Positions 20,330 through 31,567 of a stretch of DNA of 31,705 bases are shown here, piece after piece. Position numbers and translations under genes: made by a program. Origin of the DNA: Paraglomus occultum (taxonomy: Eukaryota > Glomeromycota > Glomeromycetes > Paraglomerales > Paraglomeraceae); NCBI GenBank assembly GCA_910592205.1, contig CAJVPJ010000259.1, positions 1 to 31,705 on the forward strand, written 5' to 3'. The first letter of the stretch is position 1. Every line of letters starts with the position of its first letter. Below the pieces are notes generated by a model. That model did no database searches and was not told the DNA's origin. It saw only the letters and a list, made by a program, of their open reading frames with translations.

Positions 20330-23300
20330 TTAAAATATGATTTGATTATTATACCAACCTTCTCCGCCCGAAGCCTCTAGGTCTGATTCATTCACTTCAT
20401 TACTTGTAGAGGTTGTTATTGGAGGTGTCCCACTCTCTCTTGTTGACTCATGCATTGTGTAAGGCCTCACATTCCCACTCCTCACTATTGGTCTATTCAC
20501 TTCATTGTTATGTATATATGCCGTCTGAGGTCTCACGCTTCCCCTTGATGACGATCTATCAACTACATTGTTATATGTATATGTTTGAGGTGGCGCATTC
20601 ATCTCTGTTACTGGTTCATAGGCCGTTGTGTGAGACCTCCCCAGATCTTCCCACCCTACTGTTCTGCTATTATTACGATTATTATTATTATTATTAGTCG
20701 TTTGATCATCAATATGTATATATATCATCCCCTCATCTTCAAGATTGTTAACACCACCACGTGTATAGGTCGTCATTTGGGGCACATTTCTCTCCCCTGA
20801 TCCAGTCCTCGTTCGCGGCGGCACATATCTCCCTGACGGAGCAACAGGTAAAGGCGGCGGCACATATCCCCCTACGTTTGGTTGAGGCGGTATATCTTCT
20901 ATATTCGCAGACATTGGGTCATGAGCTGGAGCCTTATAACGACGACTATTCTTCCTACTACGCACGCTGGTTGTGCGACCGAGGCGTTTAATCTTCGACT
21001 TAATTTTCAATCTATCCTTGAGTTGTTTATTCCACAACTTGAAATACACGCCATTGTCGATTTGCATAAGTTCGTCATGGGACCCTCGTTCTACAATCTC
21101 TCCTGCCTTCACAACTAATATCAGATCTGCATGCACGATTGTTGAGAGACGATGTGCTAAAATCGACATTGTGTGATGTTAAAATCCGTATTTCCAATTT
21201 ACTAAAAACATATTACCCATATACTATTCGCTTTCCCTTACCGATTATAAGTGTAGTTCTATTGACAGTCATCTGCTGTAGTGACTTTTGTATGTGTCTT
21301 TCTGTACTGGTATCAAGTGCCGATGTCGCTTCATCAAGTAACACAATTTGTGGGTTCTAGGGTAGAAGAACACAAACATTATTATACAAGTTAAACTCGG
21401 TATTTCATTATCTTATATAAATAATTACCTTTAATACTGTCCTAGCAATCGCCTAAAAAATAAGAAGTCAAAACACACCACATTAGTGTATATGCCAAAA
21501 AACACATGCGCCTATTCTCATATTCCAAAACTTTACTCACCACACGCTGCTTCTCTCCTCCGCTCAGTCTTAACCCTCTCTCTCCTACTTTGGTCTCGTA
21601 ACCATCAGGAAATCCAAGAATCTTTTCATGAATTTTAGCTGCAACAGCAGCAGCCGCAATTTGTTCGTCATTTGCATCAACCTTACTATATCTTATATTA
21701 TATTTAATAGTATTATTGAACAAAACAGTATCCTAGAGACGGCAGATAGCAAAGGAGTGGATATAAGTATTTAATTAAATGTGAAAACGGGCACTGCCCA
21801 CAGCCAGTATAACACAATAAATTACCTGAGGTACAACTCCAATTTGACTCCTTAGATCGAATTGCTTAACGTCCCTCACATCAACTCCATCTATCAGGAT
21901 AGAACCTTCTTGGATATCATAAAAGCGTAACAGTAGACGCAAGATAGTTGACTACACAAAGAAAAAAAAATAAAGGAAATGTTATTTCTCAAAAAATTTG
22001 GCTAAATCAAATGACGTGCGTACGGGTCAAAAGATAGTCGATATCTACTGGACCATGATACTAGAACGCTTCAACGCGCATCAGCCACTTTGTAAAAAAA
22101 AAAGAAGTTCTTATTGCTTACCTTGCCTCCTCCTGACGGTCCAACTATAGCAACGGTACGACCGCTTGGTACTTTAAACGACACATTTTTCAAGATCGGG
22201 ATTCTCTCATCATACGCAAAAGTAACATTTCGGAATTCTACTTCTCCCTTCTGTACTACAAGCGGCTTGGGGTCTGGCGGGTCATTTACTTCTATCGGTT
22301 CATGCATCAAATCTATCATCTTTTCCATATCCACGAGATTTTTTTGAATTGATTTGTAGTAACTGCCAAAATTGTTCAAGGGTTGGTAAAGTTGGAGAAT
22401 GTATGCAAGATACAATACAAAGTCTCCGACGGTTTTCTCTCCCTGAGTAACTTGATAAGCACAAAGTAAGCCACCCACAAGAAGACCAGCTTGGATAATG
22501 ACGTTTTGCACCAAAGTGAGGATATATGTGGTTCCATTGGATTTCTTGTCCGCCTCCTGATAGTCGTCGACGGCTTGTGCATATTGTTCGCCTGACAGTA
22601 GAAATAGGGATGCCGAGTTAAGAGTGCAATTAGCATGTATGACACTCGTATTAAAACCTGCAGACCAGTTGATAAAGCTTTTTTGTACTTACTTTCAAAT
22701 CGTTCCGCCGCATAATATTTAACGGTTTCATAATTTAAGAGCGAGTCGACTAGAATTGGCATAAAGACGTTAATTGTATACGGTGTTACAAAATCATACT
22801 GTACTACCACACAATTTTTTGACCCATCGATCAAATACTAACCGGCCTTCGCTTCCATTAAATTTTCTAGCAGGTTTGCACGTCTTCGATATGCTGTCCT
22901 CCATTCAGTCAGAACGATGGTAGAAACCACGTATAGAGACATAGTAACAAATACAATTATCCCGAATAATCTATCAAAGGCAAGTGTGAAAAAGCCAACG
23001 GCTATTCCAATATCAACCAAAGTTGGAGCAATTTGGAAAAGAACTGAAGATAGAATGGTCACGATCGACATTACACCGCGCTCTAACAGAAAAAAAGTAA
23101 TGCGTTAATAAATGATGGATCGGGTTGGACGGATAATAATAATGCTACTTACTTTGTGCACGAAGAATTTCACCAGTCTTGCGGTTAATATGGAATCTAA
23201 GAGAACACTCTAAAAGATGGTCAAACATGTCTACAGAGACTTTACGGGTAGTAAACTTGAAAAACAAGCAAACAGTAAGATTACTACGTCAGAGAAAAGG

Positions 23301-23669
23301 TTTATTCAAGATCAGATCGCTTAAATAAATTGTAGAAATATTCACCTGCGCAATATCGATCCAAAGATACGACTGTATGTTAGATAGCAAACCGACATCT
23401 CCTTGTAAAAACCTCAAGCTAACGTATATTAAAATGTCCCGCAGAATAGTCGGCCAGTCAAATTGCTGACTATCTTTTATTGTTAAGTCGTTTATCAACC
23501 GTTTGTTCCATATAGGCAAGAACACATTGACTACTCTCCCCAACACAAGACATGCCAAGCACACCATTATGATTAATTGTAAGCGTAAGTTCCTAGTCGG
23601 CCATAAGTAAGGGATTAGCCGCCTAGTTTTGATGAAGAAGTTCGCAAAACAATTCCTCTTTTTGGCCAT
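20330..23669 (-). CDS. ABCB6/HMT1-type half ABC transporter with long disordered C-terminal tail, 825 aa
   Basis: Ten minus-strand exons: 23669-23346, 23255-23153, 23082-22843, 22749-22693, 22591-22122, 21951-21826, 21732-21541, 21452-21429, 21356-21242 and 21156-20330; every phase agrees. The order is membrane domain then NBD. It matches the ABCB6/HMT1/Atm1 group (export of metal, glutathione or porphyrin conjugates from mitochondria or vacuole): [69 protein letters not shown]. Walker A GPSGGGKST (392-400), Q-loop GVVPQ, signature LSGGEKQR (496-503), Walker [12 protein letters not shown] (Asp520), H-loop AHRLST (His552). The extra N-terminal TMD0 of ABCB6/HMT1 is absent. Residues ~606-825 are a Pro/Asn/Ser/Arg/Tyr-rich tail not expected in the family. 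Exon 8 is only 24 nt. Membrane and substrate are uncertain. Confidence 0.92.
20683..20701 (-). repeat. Asparagine-coding trinucleotide run in ABCB tail
   Basis: ATT/AAT repeats (minus-strand AAT/AAC codons) encode a run of asparagines interrupted by Arg in the disordered tail of the ABCB protein ([14 protein letters not shown]). Confidence 0.8.
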
Positions 23670-25490
23670 GGTGATTCTCTGATTATAGACGTTTGAACTC
23701 GAGCAAGTATGATTAACTGAACGGCGAAGTTATTTGTGAATCGGCCCTGTTTATAAGGAAAATTGCATTAGAGCTACACAGACTGGGTATATTGTTGACA
23801 ACAACGAATATTCATGTACACTTGATTTCTATTTTGGTTTCGTAACAGGAGAAAAGGTATTACAACGTCCGAATAACGTTAGTAAGGAATAGACAATAGT
23901 TATTTATGTGCGGTAGGGGTCAATGCCCAATATAACCAATATTTGACGCCAAATGGTAATAAAAGCGCCAGTTCTATAATGTGCATACTGGTGTAATGAG
24001 CTTTATCACTTGTGTAATCGTTCGCCGTTTGATTTAGAAATTTCTTTGTGGGGGTCTCTTGCCTTTCCTGTTAGTGATCTTCAGAAAAAATTCTACACCT
24101 TTCTCCGATCTAAAATTAGAACGATAAAAAGATTATTGGTATATGACATCTAATTATAACTTTTGAGTTAACGCAACGTCAACCCAGGTTTATCGTAGTG
24201 CAAACACACGTTACAATTACGGGTTTGTTAAAGAATTTTGTGAAATTGATTGAAAATTTTGTATAATGATAAACGCACTCGAAATTTATCGAGTTACGGT
24301 CGCGGTCAGATATACGACGATCATGTAAGCAATTATAGTCTTAGAATGACACATTTTACTATAACAAATATCAAAAGTTTACGGGTAATTTTCAGATTCT
24401 AGCCGTAAGTGGTTGGGTGTCGATCAAATTAAAATTAGTTCCGTTGATCATCTGTCGGCTATTTTTAGATTTGTACTTTATCTATTGTCTTTGCCATAGA
24501 TCGCCGCTGATGTTTATGCCATATGAATATTGCAAACAAATGATAATTAAAAATAACCCTTATAATGCCTGTTATCTCTTTCATGCCGTTGGTAGTACAT
24601 GCGGCTGTGTGCCGCACGGTTTATTGTCCAATTTGAGCAAGGACACAATGGTGCATAAATTTCATTAATATCCGAATTGTTCAGCCATAAGATGTCGTTT
24701 TCAACGAACATAGAATACAAATAGTAAACATAATGCTCTTTAAATTCAGGATATCCTGTAGTAATGTATACATTAAAGTGGCTTTCGCAGTATCAATTGA
24801 GATGATCATGAGATATCATATGTTTGCTTGTGAAACGTAGCGTGATGTAGCACAAGTAAGGGGAATTTACTTTTATGATATTATAATAATGGGCAGGGGT
24901 TTATTAATTATTACCCAATATTAGCGCAGTACGCTTGTTAAACAAACCTGAAACCATCTAATCCATCCCATCCGGACCCATAACTGATTGAGTACTCGGT
25001 GCTAGTAAAGAGAACGACGGGTATGGTTTGTTGAAAGGAGGTTGGAAGGAGGTCGAAAGCACTAGATCGATCAGACACAGCCACTTTCAGTTACACAACA
25101 TTTATCATACATTTCCGTACAGTAAAGTTTTGAACTATGACTTTTTGTTTTTTTATATCAATTATTTGCTAATATTTGCCAAGCATTTCACACTCGCTAG
25201 TTTTCTCAGAATCATCTTTCCGTCGTGAGAAACTGAACGAGTCTTTCTATATAGCCGATAGAACAGTCAAACGAAAAAGAGATTTTTAATAATGTTTGTT
25301 TTTCGAAAACGGAGGAAGGAGAAATAGTACCAAATTGATTTATTATCCATATTTTATTCCATTATTGGGAGTACAGAATCGTAAGTACAGATACAGCATA
25401 TGTCCGTCTGGTACTCACTATTTGGGTTAACGTATGGTACATGTATATACTTTATATATCAGTCAATGGTTTGTTGTAAAATGATGTCTA
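23670..25490. other. Gene-free spacer upstream of the ABCB gene
   Basis: Holds the promoter region of the minus-strand ABCB gene next to 23670. Two short plus-strand frames (83 codons at 24417, 66 codons at 25028) have no recognisable features and start from non-ATG or weak contexts; I do not call them. Confidence 0.4.
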
Positions 25491-25545
25491 CGGATTAGGG
25501 TATAGATTGGTATTATGTATACAGATTAGGGTATAGATTGGGGAT
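25491..25545 (+). repeat. Short tandem duplication (gattagggtatagattgg)
   Basis: GATTAGGGTATAGATTGG occurs at about 25493-25510 and again at about 25524-25541, a repeat spacing of roughly 31 bp. There is no coding context. Confidence 0.75.
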
Positions 25546-25770
25546 TATGCCAGCGTTATGATAGGTCGCCCTTCATCAAAATACAAGGCTTTACAATCCG
25601 TATTACTATTCCTATTACAGATGCCACTTGCTTTACATGGTGGCATTAACAATCACACGGTACGTACAATCAATGTATTATAAACAATCGCAATTGATCA
25701 ATTAGTGTTAATAATTTCATATCAACTTTACAATTTCCATGAGCATATTCAGCATGTCATTGTATATGCT

Positions 25771-25806
25771 GAATAAATAAATAGATAGATAAATAAATAA
25801 ATAAAT
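25771..25806 (+). repeat. Tetranucleotide microsatellite (AAAT/AGAT)n
   Basis: A run of AATAAATAAATAGATAGATAAATAAATAAATAAA. It sits directly after a small palindrome, ATTCAGCAT...ATGCTGAAT, at 25747-25773. Confidence 0.85.
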
Positions 25807-25951
25807 TGTTAACATCTGCATTTTTTTGTCAGACGAAGTACGGCCCAGAGACGGAAGAGTCAATCATTTCCCAAAGTAATATACATTTTACTCTCATACT
25901 GTCGTCAGAGAATAACAGGTGATTGTCGTTTCGACTTGTCTGGCAATGACT

Positions 25952-26032
25952 TTCGGACCTTTTTTTCCCGGCTACCATGTATGCACATGATGCCGTACTA
26001 CTTTACAAACTGTCGGGAAAAAAATGTCCGAA
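25952..26032. repeat. Inverted repeat (19-bp arms, 18/19 match)
   Basis: TTCGGACCTTTTTTTCCCG at 25952-25970 pairs with the reverse complement of 26014-26032 (TTCGGACATTTTTTTCCCG), separated by 43 bp. No matching target duplication is obvious at the edges. It could be a cruciform or hairpin-forming sequence, an RNA hairpin, or a small transposon remnant. Confidence 0.75.
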
Positions 26033-26863
26033 TTGCGGAATAAATCAAAAAGCCTCACCTCTATTAAGTTCAAGTTTATTTTAACACTCAGTCCGTACCA
26101 AACAATAATTATGTCTTTATCAAAAATGATATCATTGGTGTCTTTGGACAGGAATATAGTACTGAATATTAAAGTTTATTACGATTAGATGGATAGCTAT
26201 TGCGTATGCGAAAGAGCGATCTTGTCACACATGATGCTATTTTAAAGCATGGGATCACCGAAAGATTCGAGAACTCTTATAGGTTGAGCAACAAACAATA
26301 TCTTATTCCGAAACAGAAACCACAAAGATAAGGCCACATACTACAAATAAAAAAAAAGAAGAAAAAAAAAAGGGCGTAATTCCTATTGTTAATAACTCGA
26401 GTTATTGTTAATGAGTTATTGTTAATGGTCCACAGAATTTCCTGTTGTTCTCCTCTCAATACTAATGTTCCAGAACGTGTTTGTTACTAAATTATACATA
26501 CTTCGATTATGATAGCTGTTCGTCTTTAGACGGTTTGAGGTCTGTATTGGCTGTTCGTCTTTAGAGCTCTTGCTAAATTTTATATAAAGTTTTGTTATCC
26601 TTACATATCACGTGAATTGTGCAATCATGTAATGTAACGTGTTGACTGTAAATATAATACTCGAAAAGATTACGGTTACCGACTTGGTCTACTGAATTTA
26701 ATAATGCGGCAGTCGAGTGCAAATATCGATTTCATTGTCATCTAAAATGGCAAACTAAAAGACAATTAAATTCGGTGTTTATCGTTAATAGCTACGCAAG
26801 TATATTCAGCGTTAATGACTGAAAAACCACTTCACATTTGACTACTGTTATAACGTCAACGTG
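26033..26863. other. AT-rich region upstream of the subtilase gene
   Basis: No gene seen. It contains a perfect 16-bp palindrome AATAACTCGAGTTATT (26391-26406) followed by two GAGTTATTGTTAATG-like direct repeats, and a repeated GGCTGTTCGTCTTTAGA-like motif near 26514 and 26549. These may be regulatory for the downstream gene, but no binding factor can be named. Confidence 0.4.
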
Positions 26864-26871
26864 TATAAATA
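26864..26871 (+). promoter_or_regulatory. TATA box of the subtilase gene
   Basis: TATAAATA lies 59 bp before the ATG at 26930, a normal spacing for a fungal core promoter with a short leader. Confidence 0.6.
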
Positions 26872-26929
26872 GGCCGTCTATATTACCTTAATCTTTTCAA
26901 CATAGTACTATATCTGATTGGCAAATACA

Positions 26930-28552
26930 ATGTTCAAGCTATTCTTCCTTATCGCGTTGCCTCTATCGACAGTTTTAGCCGTACCACCTCTTTCCGAGGA
27001 CAAGCGCGACAACACTCTTGCACCGTTAATCTCTTCTACAAATGATAAAATTATTCCTGATCAATATATCGTCGTATTTAACAACAATGTCACCTCGGAA
27101 GAAACGATTCGTCATTACGAAAACGTTAATAGCCTGATGTTTGAGGAAATGCGGCTGTTTAAACAAGGGTTGATAAGTGAACTAATGTCCGGAATTAAAC
27201 ACACTTACAACATGGATGGTTTTCGCGGTTACGCTGGTAAATTTCCAGAATATGTACTAAATAAAATCAGGCAGAGCGATGACGTATGTATGCAGATATG
27301 TACTAAATTTTTGCACAGAGAACGAAAAAGCTTTGTGAAAGAATGAACAAAATTAATTATATATATAATCTATGTATGTTAATCTATACGTAGTTTTTCA
27401 AATAATCCAACTATTTGTCAAACTGTTCCCAGGTTGCATACGTCGAGAGAGACAATCAAGTCCACACGACGGTAGTAGTCCAGCCTGATGCACCATGGGG
27501 CCTGGCTCGCATATCTCATCGTGCACACTTGACCTTGAAAAATGCGCGACAATATGTGTATGAAGCAACTACCGATGAGAGTGTCACTGCATACGTAATT
27601 GATACAGGCATCAACATCAACCATATTGACTTTGGTGGTCGTGCCAAATGGGGAGTTACCATTCCAGTTGGTGCACCCAACACTGACGACAACGGACATG
27701 GAACTCATGTTGCTGGTACAATTGCGGGAAGACAATACGGCGTTTCCAAGAAAGCTAAAGTTGTCGCTGTCAAGGTTTTATCCGCAAACGGAGCCGGTCC
27801 TACTAGCGATGTAATCAAAGGCATAGAGTGGGCAGTAGACGACCACAAAAAAGCTGTCGACGTGGCCAAACGAGCAGGAAAAGTATATAAGGGTTCGGTT
27901 ATTAATATGAGTTTGGGAGGTGGCAAGAGTATGGCCTTGGATACTGCCACAAATTCGGTAAGTATTGTAAATATGTTTGTGCTACGTATCATGCAATGTT
28001 CAAATTATTATTCCTCTTTTTATTAGGCCGTTGATTCTGGAATACTCGTAGTTGTAGCTGCAGGCAACGAAATGGCCGATGCTTGCAACACGTCACCCTC
28101 ACGAGCGGCAAAAGCAATCGCTGTCGGCGCTACGACTATTGAGGATACACGCTCTTGGTTCTCCAATTTCGGCTGTTGCGTTGCAATTTGGGCACCAGTA
28201 AGTAAAGGAAATACTTGATACTCAGGAAATTAACGAGTAGCAGAATTGGTATACAAACAGTGCGTGCTGCTTTTACTTTATTTCGCTAACTTTTTTACTG
28301 TTCAAAATATAGGGCAGTTTCATTAAGTCTGCTTGGATTGGTTCGCTCAATGCGACAAATACAATTTCTGGTACTTCCATGGCGAGTCCTCATGTAGCTG
28401 GTCTTGCAACTTATTTCCTCGCTTTGAGCCCAAGTCCAATGACACCCGCATCACTACGTGCTAAATTGCTTGCTGTAGCTACAAATAACGTCCTCACTGA
28501 TCTCAAAACGTGCAGCCCAAATCGTTTGGCATACAACGATGTTGGGTCTTAA
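26930..28552 (+). CDS. Secreted subtilisin-like serine protease (S8A, proteinase K type), 429 aa
   Basis: Exons 26930-27283, 27433-27957, 28027-28197 and 28313-28552, all phase 0. The protein starts with a signal peptide ([17 protein letters not shown]). An inhibitor I9 propeptide follows ([18 protein letters not shown] ... [26 protein letters not shown]), then a peptidase S8 domain. The catalytic triad is complete: Asp175 in AYVIDTG, His207 in [12 protein letters not shown], Ser372 in [12 protein letters not shown]; the oxyanion Asn307 is in AAGNE. This is the usual layout and length of fungal proteinase-K-like enzymes that degrade extracellular protein after propeptide removal. The ORF also opens at a TTG 12 bp upstream; ATG 26930 is chosen because the signal peptide begins there and the TATA box fits. 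Neighbouring carbonic anhydrase is convergent. Confidence 0.95.
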
Positions 28553-28635
28553 GAGTAAGCTACAGTATTAGAGTTTGAGGTTTGCACCAAATACGGCACA
28601 AGAGTTTATAATGTTATTTTTAGACACTTTGGTTC

Positions 28636-28636
<1 letters not shown>

Positions 28637-28684
<48 letters not shown>
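28637..28684 (+). repeat. ATA/AAT trinucleotide microsatellite
   Basis: About 16 perfect units of AAT/ATA, about 85 bp after the subtilase stop and therefore possibly within its 3' untranslated region. Confidence 0.95.
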
Positions 28685-28685
<1 letters not shown>

Positions 28686-28779
28686 TCCATATTTACATGT
28701 TGATCGCTACATTTTAATATTATTCAAAAACATGCTAATATGCGAAACTTGTAATGACTACCTTTATATATGTTCTGGA

Positions 28780-28862
28780 CCAAATCAAAATTTGGCCCAT
28801 TCTAAAACGGTCCAATTACCCCTTGGCCCATTTCAAAATTTCAACTTGGGCCGGCCCATATC
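28780..28862. repeat. Degenerate GGCCCA/AAAATTT repeat cluster
   Basis: Variants of TTTGGCCCATTCTAAAACGG, CCTTGGCCCATTTCAAAATT and CTTGGGCCGGCCCAT follow one another, with related inverted pieces (TGGACCAAAT, GGTCCAATT). It resembles an imperfect tandem or palindromic satellite, possibly the core of a dispersed repeat. Confidence 0.55.
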
Positions 28863-29976
28863 CAAATGTTACACTGAGTATTCAATGTGATGTGCGATTT
28901 TGTCACCCAGCCAATACCATCAATTGTTATGTATCACTCCCCTGTAAGGTCCTAGACAGAAGCTTGTTCCGTCTTGGGTGTGCTCATGACATTTTAGAAA
29001 ACTGTTATCAAGTATGCGAAATGGATGGTATTAGTACCACATTCACCGAGCTGACAAATATACCGAGTAACTGAGTATCGCTCACCCAAGCGGCAAAACG
29101 CCAAAGTTCAGCGACAGTACAAGGCTCATAGTATGTTGCTGTAAATCTAACTGTAATACTAATCGATGTCCTTGTAAGAGATCAGGGGTCGGATGTGACT
29201 CCAGATGTCATCCGTCACAATCAAAATGTATAAACAGAGAGTAACGTTTTTACCTTTTATTATTAATATTAATAAACATAACAATCGTTTGGTTTGGTCC
29301 AGAACATATGCAACTGTTGTATGAAACCGAGTTAATTAGGTTAAGTTCTGAGACGAGTCCCAAACCGAGAAACAACAAAAGCATCCCAAAGCAAATAAAT
29401 GAATTTTCGACGAATGCTTGACAGTACGAAACGTTTTTCGGCTCCCGACAAACCACCAGACTTTCTCTTTTGGCAGTTCTGGGTTTTGAACTCACGTACT
29501 CACGTGTGTAAAGACAAAAACGCAGTTCCATTTCAGTATATACCTAACACCAAACGTTACAAGACGAGGTTTCAACTATATTCACACTAATCTCTACGCT
29601 CTGTTCTCCTTCCAATTTATTGTTGATTGCTATAATGTGTGTTTTTTTGGCTGCATTTCTACAATTTGCTTGCCGTTTGTAATGCTGGTCTTTCCTGTTG
29701 TGTTCAAAAATCCAGTATTATCTAATCTCAGTGGAAACTCCATTTTTGTCACACAATTTCCCTTTTTTTGTGCGGCTAAAGTTTGTTGATTCATCTGCCC
29801 CCTTAAAAATCTATAAAAGTACGTAATCATACCATAAAACCACAGATTCGGGCAGCATCGGATTAATTATTTATATTTAATTGCAAATAAATAAACAAAT
29901 TAGAACATGCAAGATGATTAAGGGAAGATGGGGCTATACCAAAACCCCAACTTATCTATCGTATTGATTCTATTAT

Positions 29977-30870
29977 CTATCTACTCCTGTTCGGAATGAC
30001 ATCGGTTTCGTGATCGTGATTGCATTCACAATCAACAACGTAAATTTCATCACAGATATCTGCAGGTCCCCTAATGTTACATTCAAGATCTTTCAGTCTC
30101 CCATTTTCTAAATCATACACCCAACCATGTACTTCAAGTTTACGTCCATTGGCCCATGCTTCTTGGACTATAGGAGTGGAGGCTATGTTATTCACTTGTC
30201 GAATAACATTTAATTCTACCAAACGATTAATACGGCCTTTCTTGGAAGTGTGAGAATCTACATCATGTTTACAAGTGCGGTAAATATCTTTAATCGTTCG
30301 GAGCCAGTTGTCTACTATTCCGTGTTGGCCGGTAGAGAGCGAAGCTGTTACGCCTCCGCAGCCATAGTGACCTTTGATTGTAAGTAGTAGTGGATAAATT
30401 TAATGCCGAACGAGATTTAGAACATTGGAAATGTAAAATGATAATTCTCATCTTGATCTCTTCATCTCCTTACTTACCGCATACTATAACATATTCAACA
30501 CCCAAGTGCTCAACAGCATATTGGAGCACAGAGAGAGAATTCAAGTCTGTGTGAAGAAATAGATTGGCGATATTTCTGTGTACGAATATCTCGCCGGGTC
30601 CTAACTGAACAACTGTCTCAGCTGGGACTCTTGAATCAGAACATCCTATAAACGAGCCAAGAATACAGACACATCATGAGCGACAAATTTACACATAAAA
30701 ACTATCAGTCGTTCTTTTCAACAATTTGATTAATCTTTATTACCAAACCAAACGATCTTTGGCTTCTGTTGCGTGGCTAGTTCAGAGAAGAAGCCGGGCT
30801 CTTGTCCTTCAGCCCAGGCTTCATTGTTTTCCATAAGACTTTCGAGATTGCCGTCAAATTTGTTGCCCAT
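29977..30870 (-). CDS. Beta-class carbonic anhydrase, 229 aa
   Basis: Minus-strand exons 30870-30744, 30645-30478 and 30371-29977, all in phase. The enzyme interconverts CO2 and bicarbonate and supplies bicarbonate for carboxylases. Family motifs: [16 protein letters not shown] with zinc Cys44 and the Asp46/Arg48 dyad, [31 protein letters not shown] with zinc His100 and Cys103, then [17 protein letters not shown] and [13 protein letters not shown]. Length is typical. The start [22 protein letters not shown] matches the usual N-terminal helix. The same frame is open further upstream, so a short targeting extension is not excluded, but a TATA-like sequence ~60 bp upstream favours ATG 30870 and a cytosolic form. 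Confidence 0.94.
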
Positions 30871-30927
30871 AGTGTACTTCTGTTTCGACTTGGATTTTGT
30901 TGTCCAGTATTCCCCAGTATCTGATAC

Positions 30928-30940
30928 TGTATATATACAT
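30928..30940 (-). promoter_or_regulatory. TATA-like box of the carbonic anhydrase gene
   Basis: On the minus strand the sequence reads GTATATATACAG, about 60 bp before ATG 30870. This is the same spacing as at the subtilase gene. It supports that start codon. Confidence 0.45.
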
Positions 30941-31220
30941 AGCAGTTGATCGACAGTATGCCGCCAAGACTGGCACGGAATGTCTTGTTGACGAATAGAA
31001 GATGCTGTAATGACATGCCACGAATGTAAAATAAGGTTTCCGTTTTATATGTAATGTTACACGATCATTTGCCATGCACCTCATTAGCAACGTGCCACTG
31101 TCGTTATTACGATAATGTTGTAACCAGGGACAGTGAATACTGTAACATCTTAGTCATCTTCATAACCGACTCGACTATTATTGTTGAAATAACAATCGAT
31201 AGGTCAAAATTATATGTTGA

Positions 31221-31310
31221 ACAACAACAACGACGACAACAACAACGACGACGACTACGACGACGACGACAACAACAACAGCAGCAGCAGCAACAACAAC
31301 AACAGCAACA
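31221..31310 (+). repeat. Compound CAA/CGA/CAG trinucleotide repeat (90 bp)
   Basis: Interspersed (CAA)n, (CGA)n and (CAG)n units. In one frame it would encode Gln/Arg-rich protein (31054-31344), but that frame has no other features, so I treat it as a microsatellite. Confidence 0.9.
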
Positions 31311-31567
31311 TGCTTTCTTAAGCTTGGTATCCTATAAAATGTGATCGTTCACTTTATCTATAACATTTCCTACTATGGTTACTGCTATTCAGAGACAGAT
31401 CGGGCATTTCAATCAACTTAAAGATTGATATGTGAACGAAAATCTTTTAACAATTGCTTCCAAACTCTGAATATGTTGATATTGGTTCAACTCTAAATGT
31501 TGCGTTGATCATATTCGAGGGGGGAAGGTATCTGTATTTTGCATATACAGACACATACCAGAACATC

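Larger units (their letters stand above)
28553..29976. other. Spacer between convergent subtilase and carbonic anhydrase genes
   Basis: Contains an ATA microsatellite (28637-28684) and a GGCCCA-rich repeat (28780-28862). A 106-codon plus-strand frame at 28754-29074 runs through that repeat and is not credible as a gene. The 3' untranslated regions of both neighbours lie at the edges. Confidence 0.45.

Noticed and set aside
20098-20340. 80-codon plus-strand frame
   Set aside because: No family resemblance and it overlaps the ABCB 3' end; likely chance.
24417-24668. 83-codon plus-strand frame in the ABCB upstream spacer
   Set aside because: Non-ATG opening, no motif, no splice partners found; treated as chance.
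28628-28645. GGTTCGAAT as a possible tRNA T-loop
   Set aside because: It is followed directly by the ATA microsatellite; no acceptor or anticodon stems can be formed around it.
28754-29074. 106-codon plus-strand frame
   Set aside because: It runs through a degenerate GGCCCA repeat and shows no domain; repeat-driven openness is more likely.
30871-31090. Minus-strand frames upstream of carbonic anhydrase as a mitochondrial leader
   Set aside because: The visible ATG-started frames there are out of frame with the enzyme, and a TATA-like box lies between; the in-frame extension lacks a supported start.
31054-31344. Gln/Arg-rich 96-codon plus-strand frame
   Set aside because: Its only notable content is the CAA/CGA/CAG microsatellite; it overlaps the carbonic anhydrase 5' region and has no other protein features.
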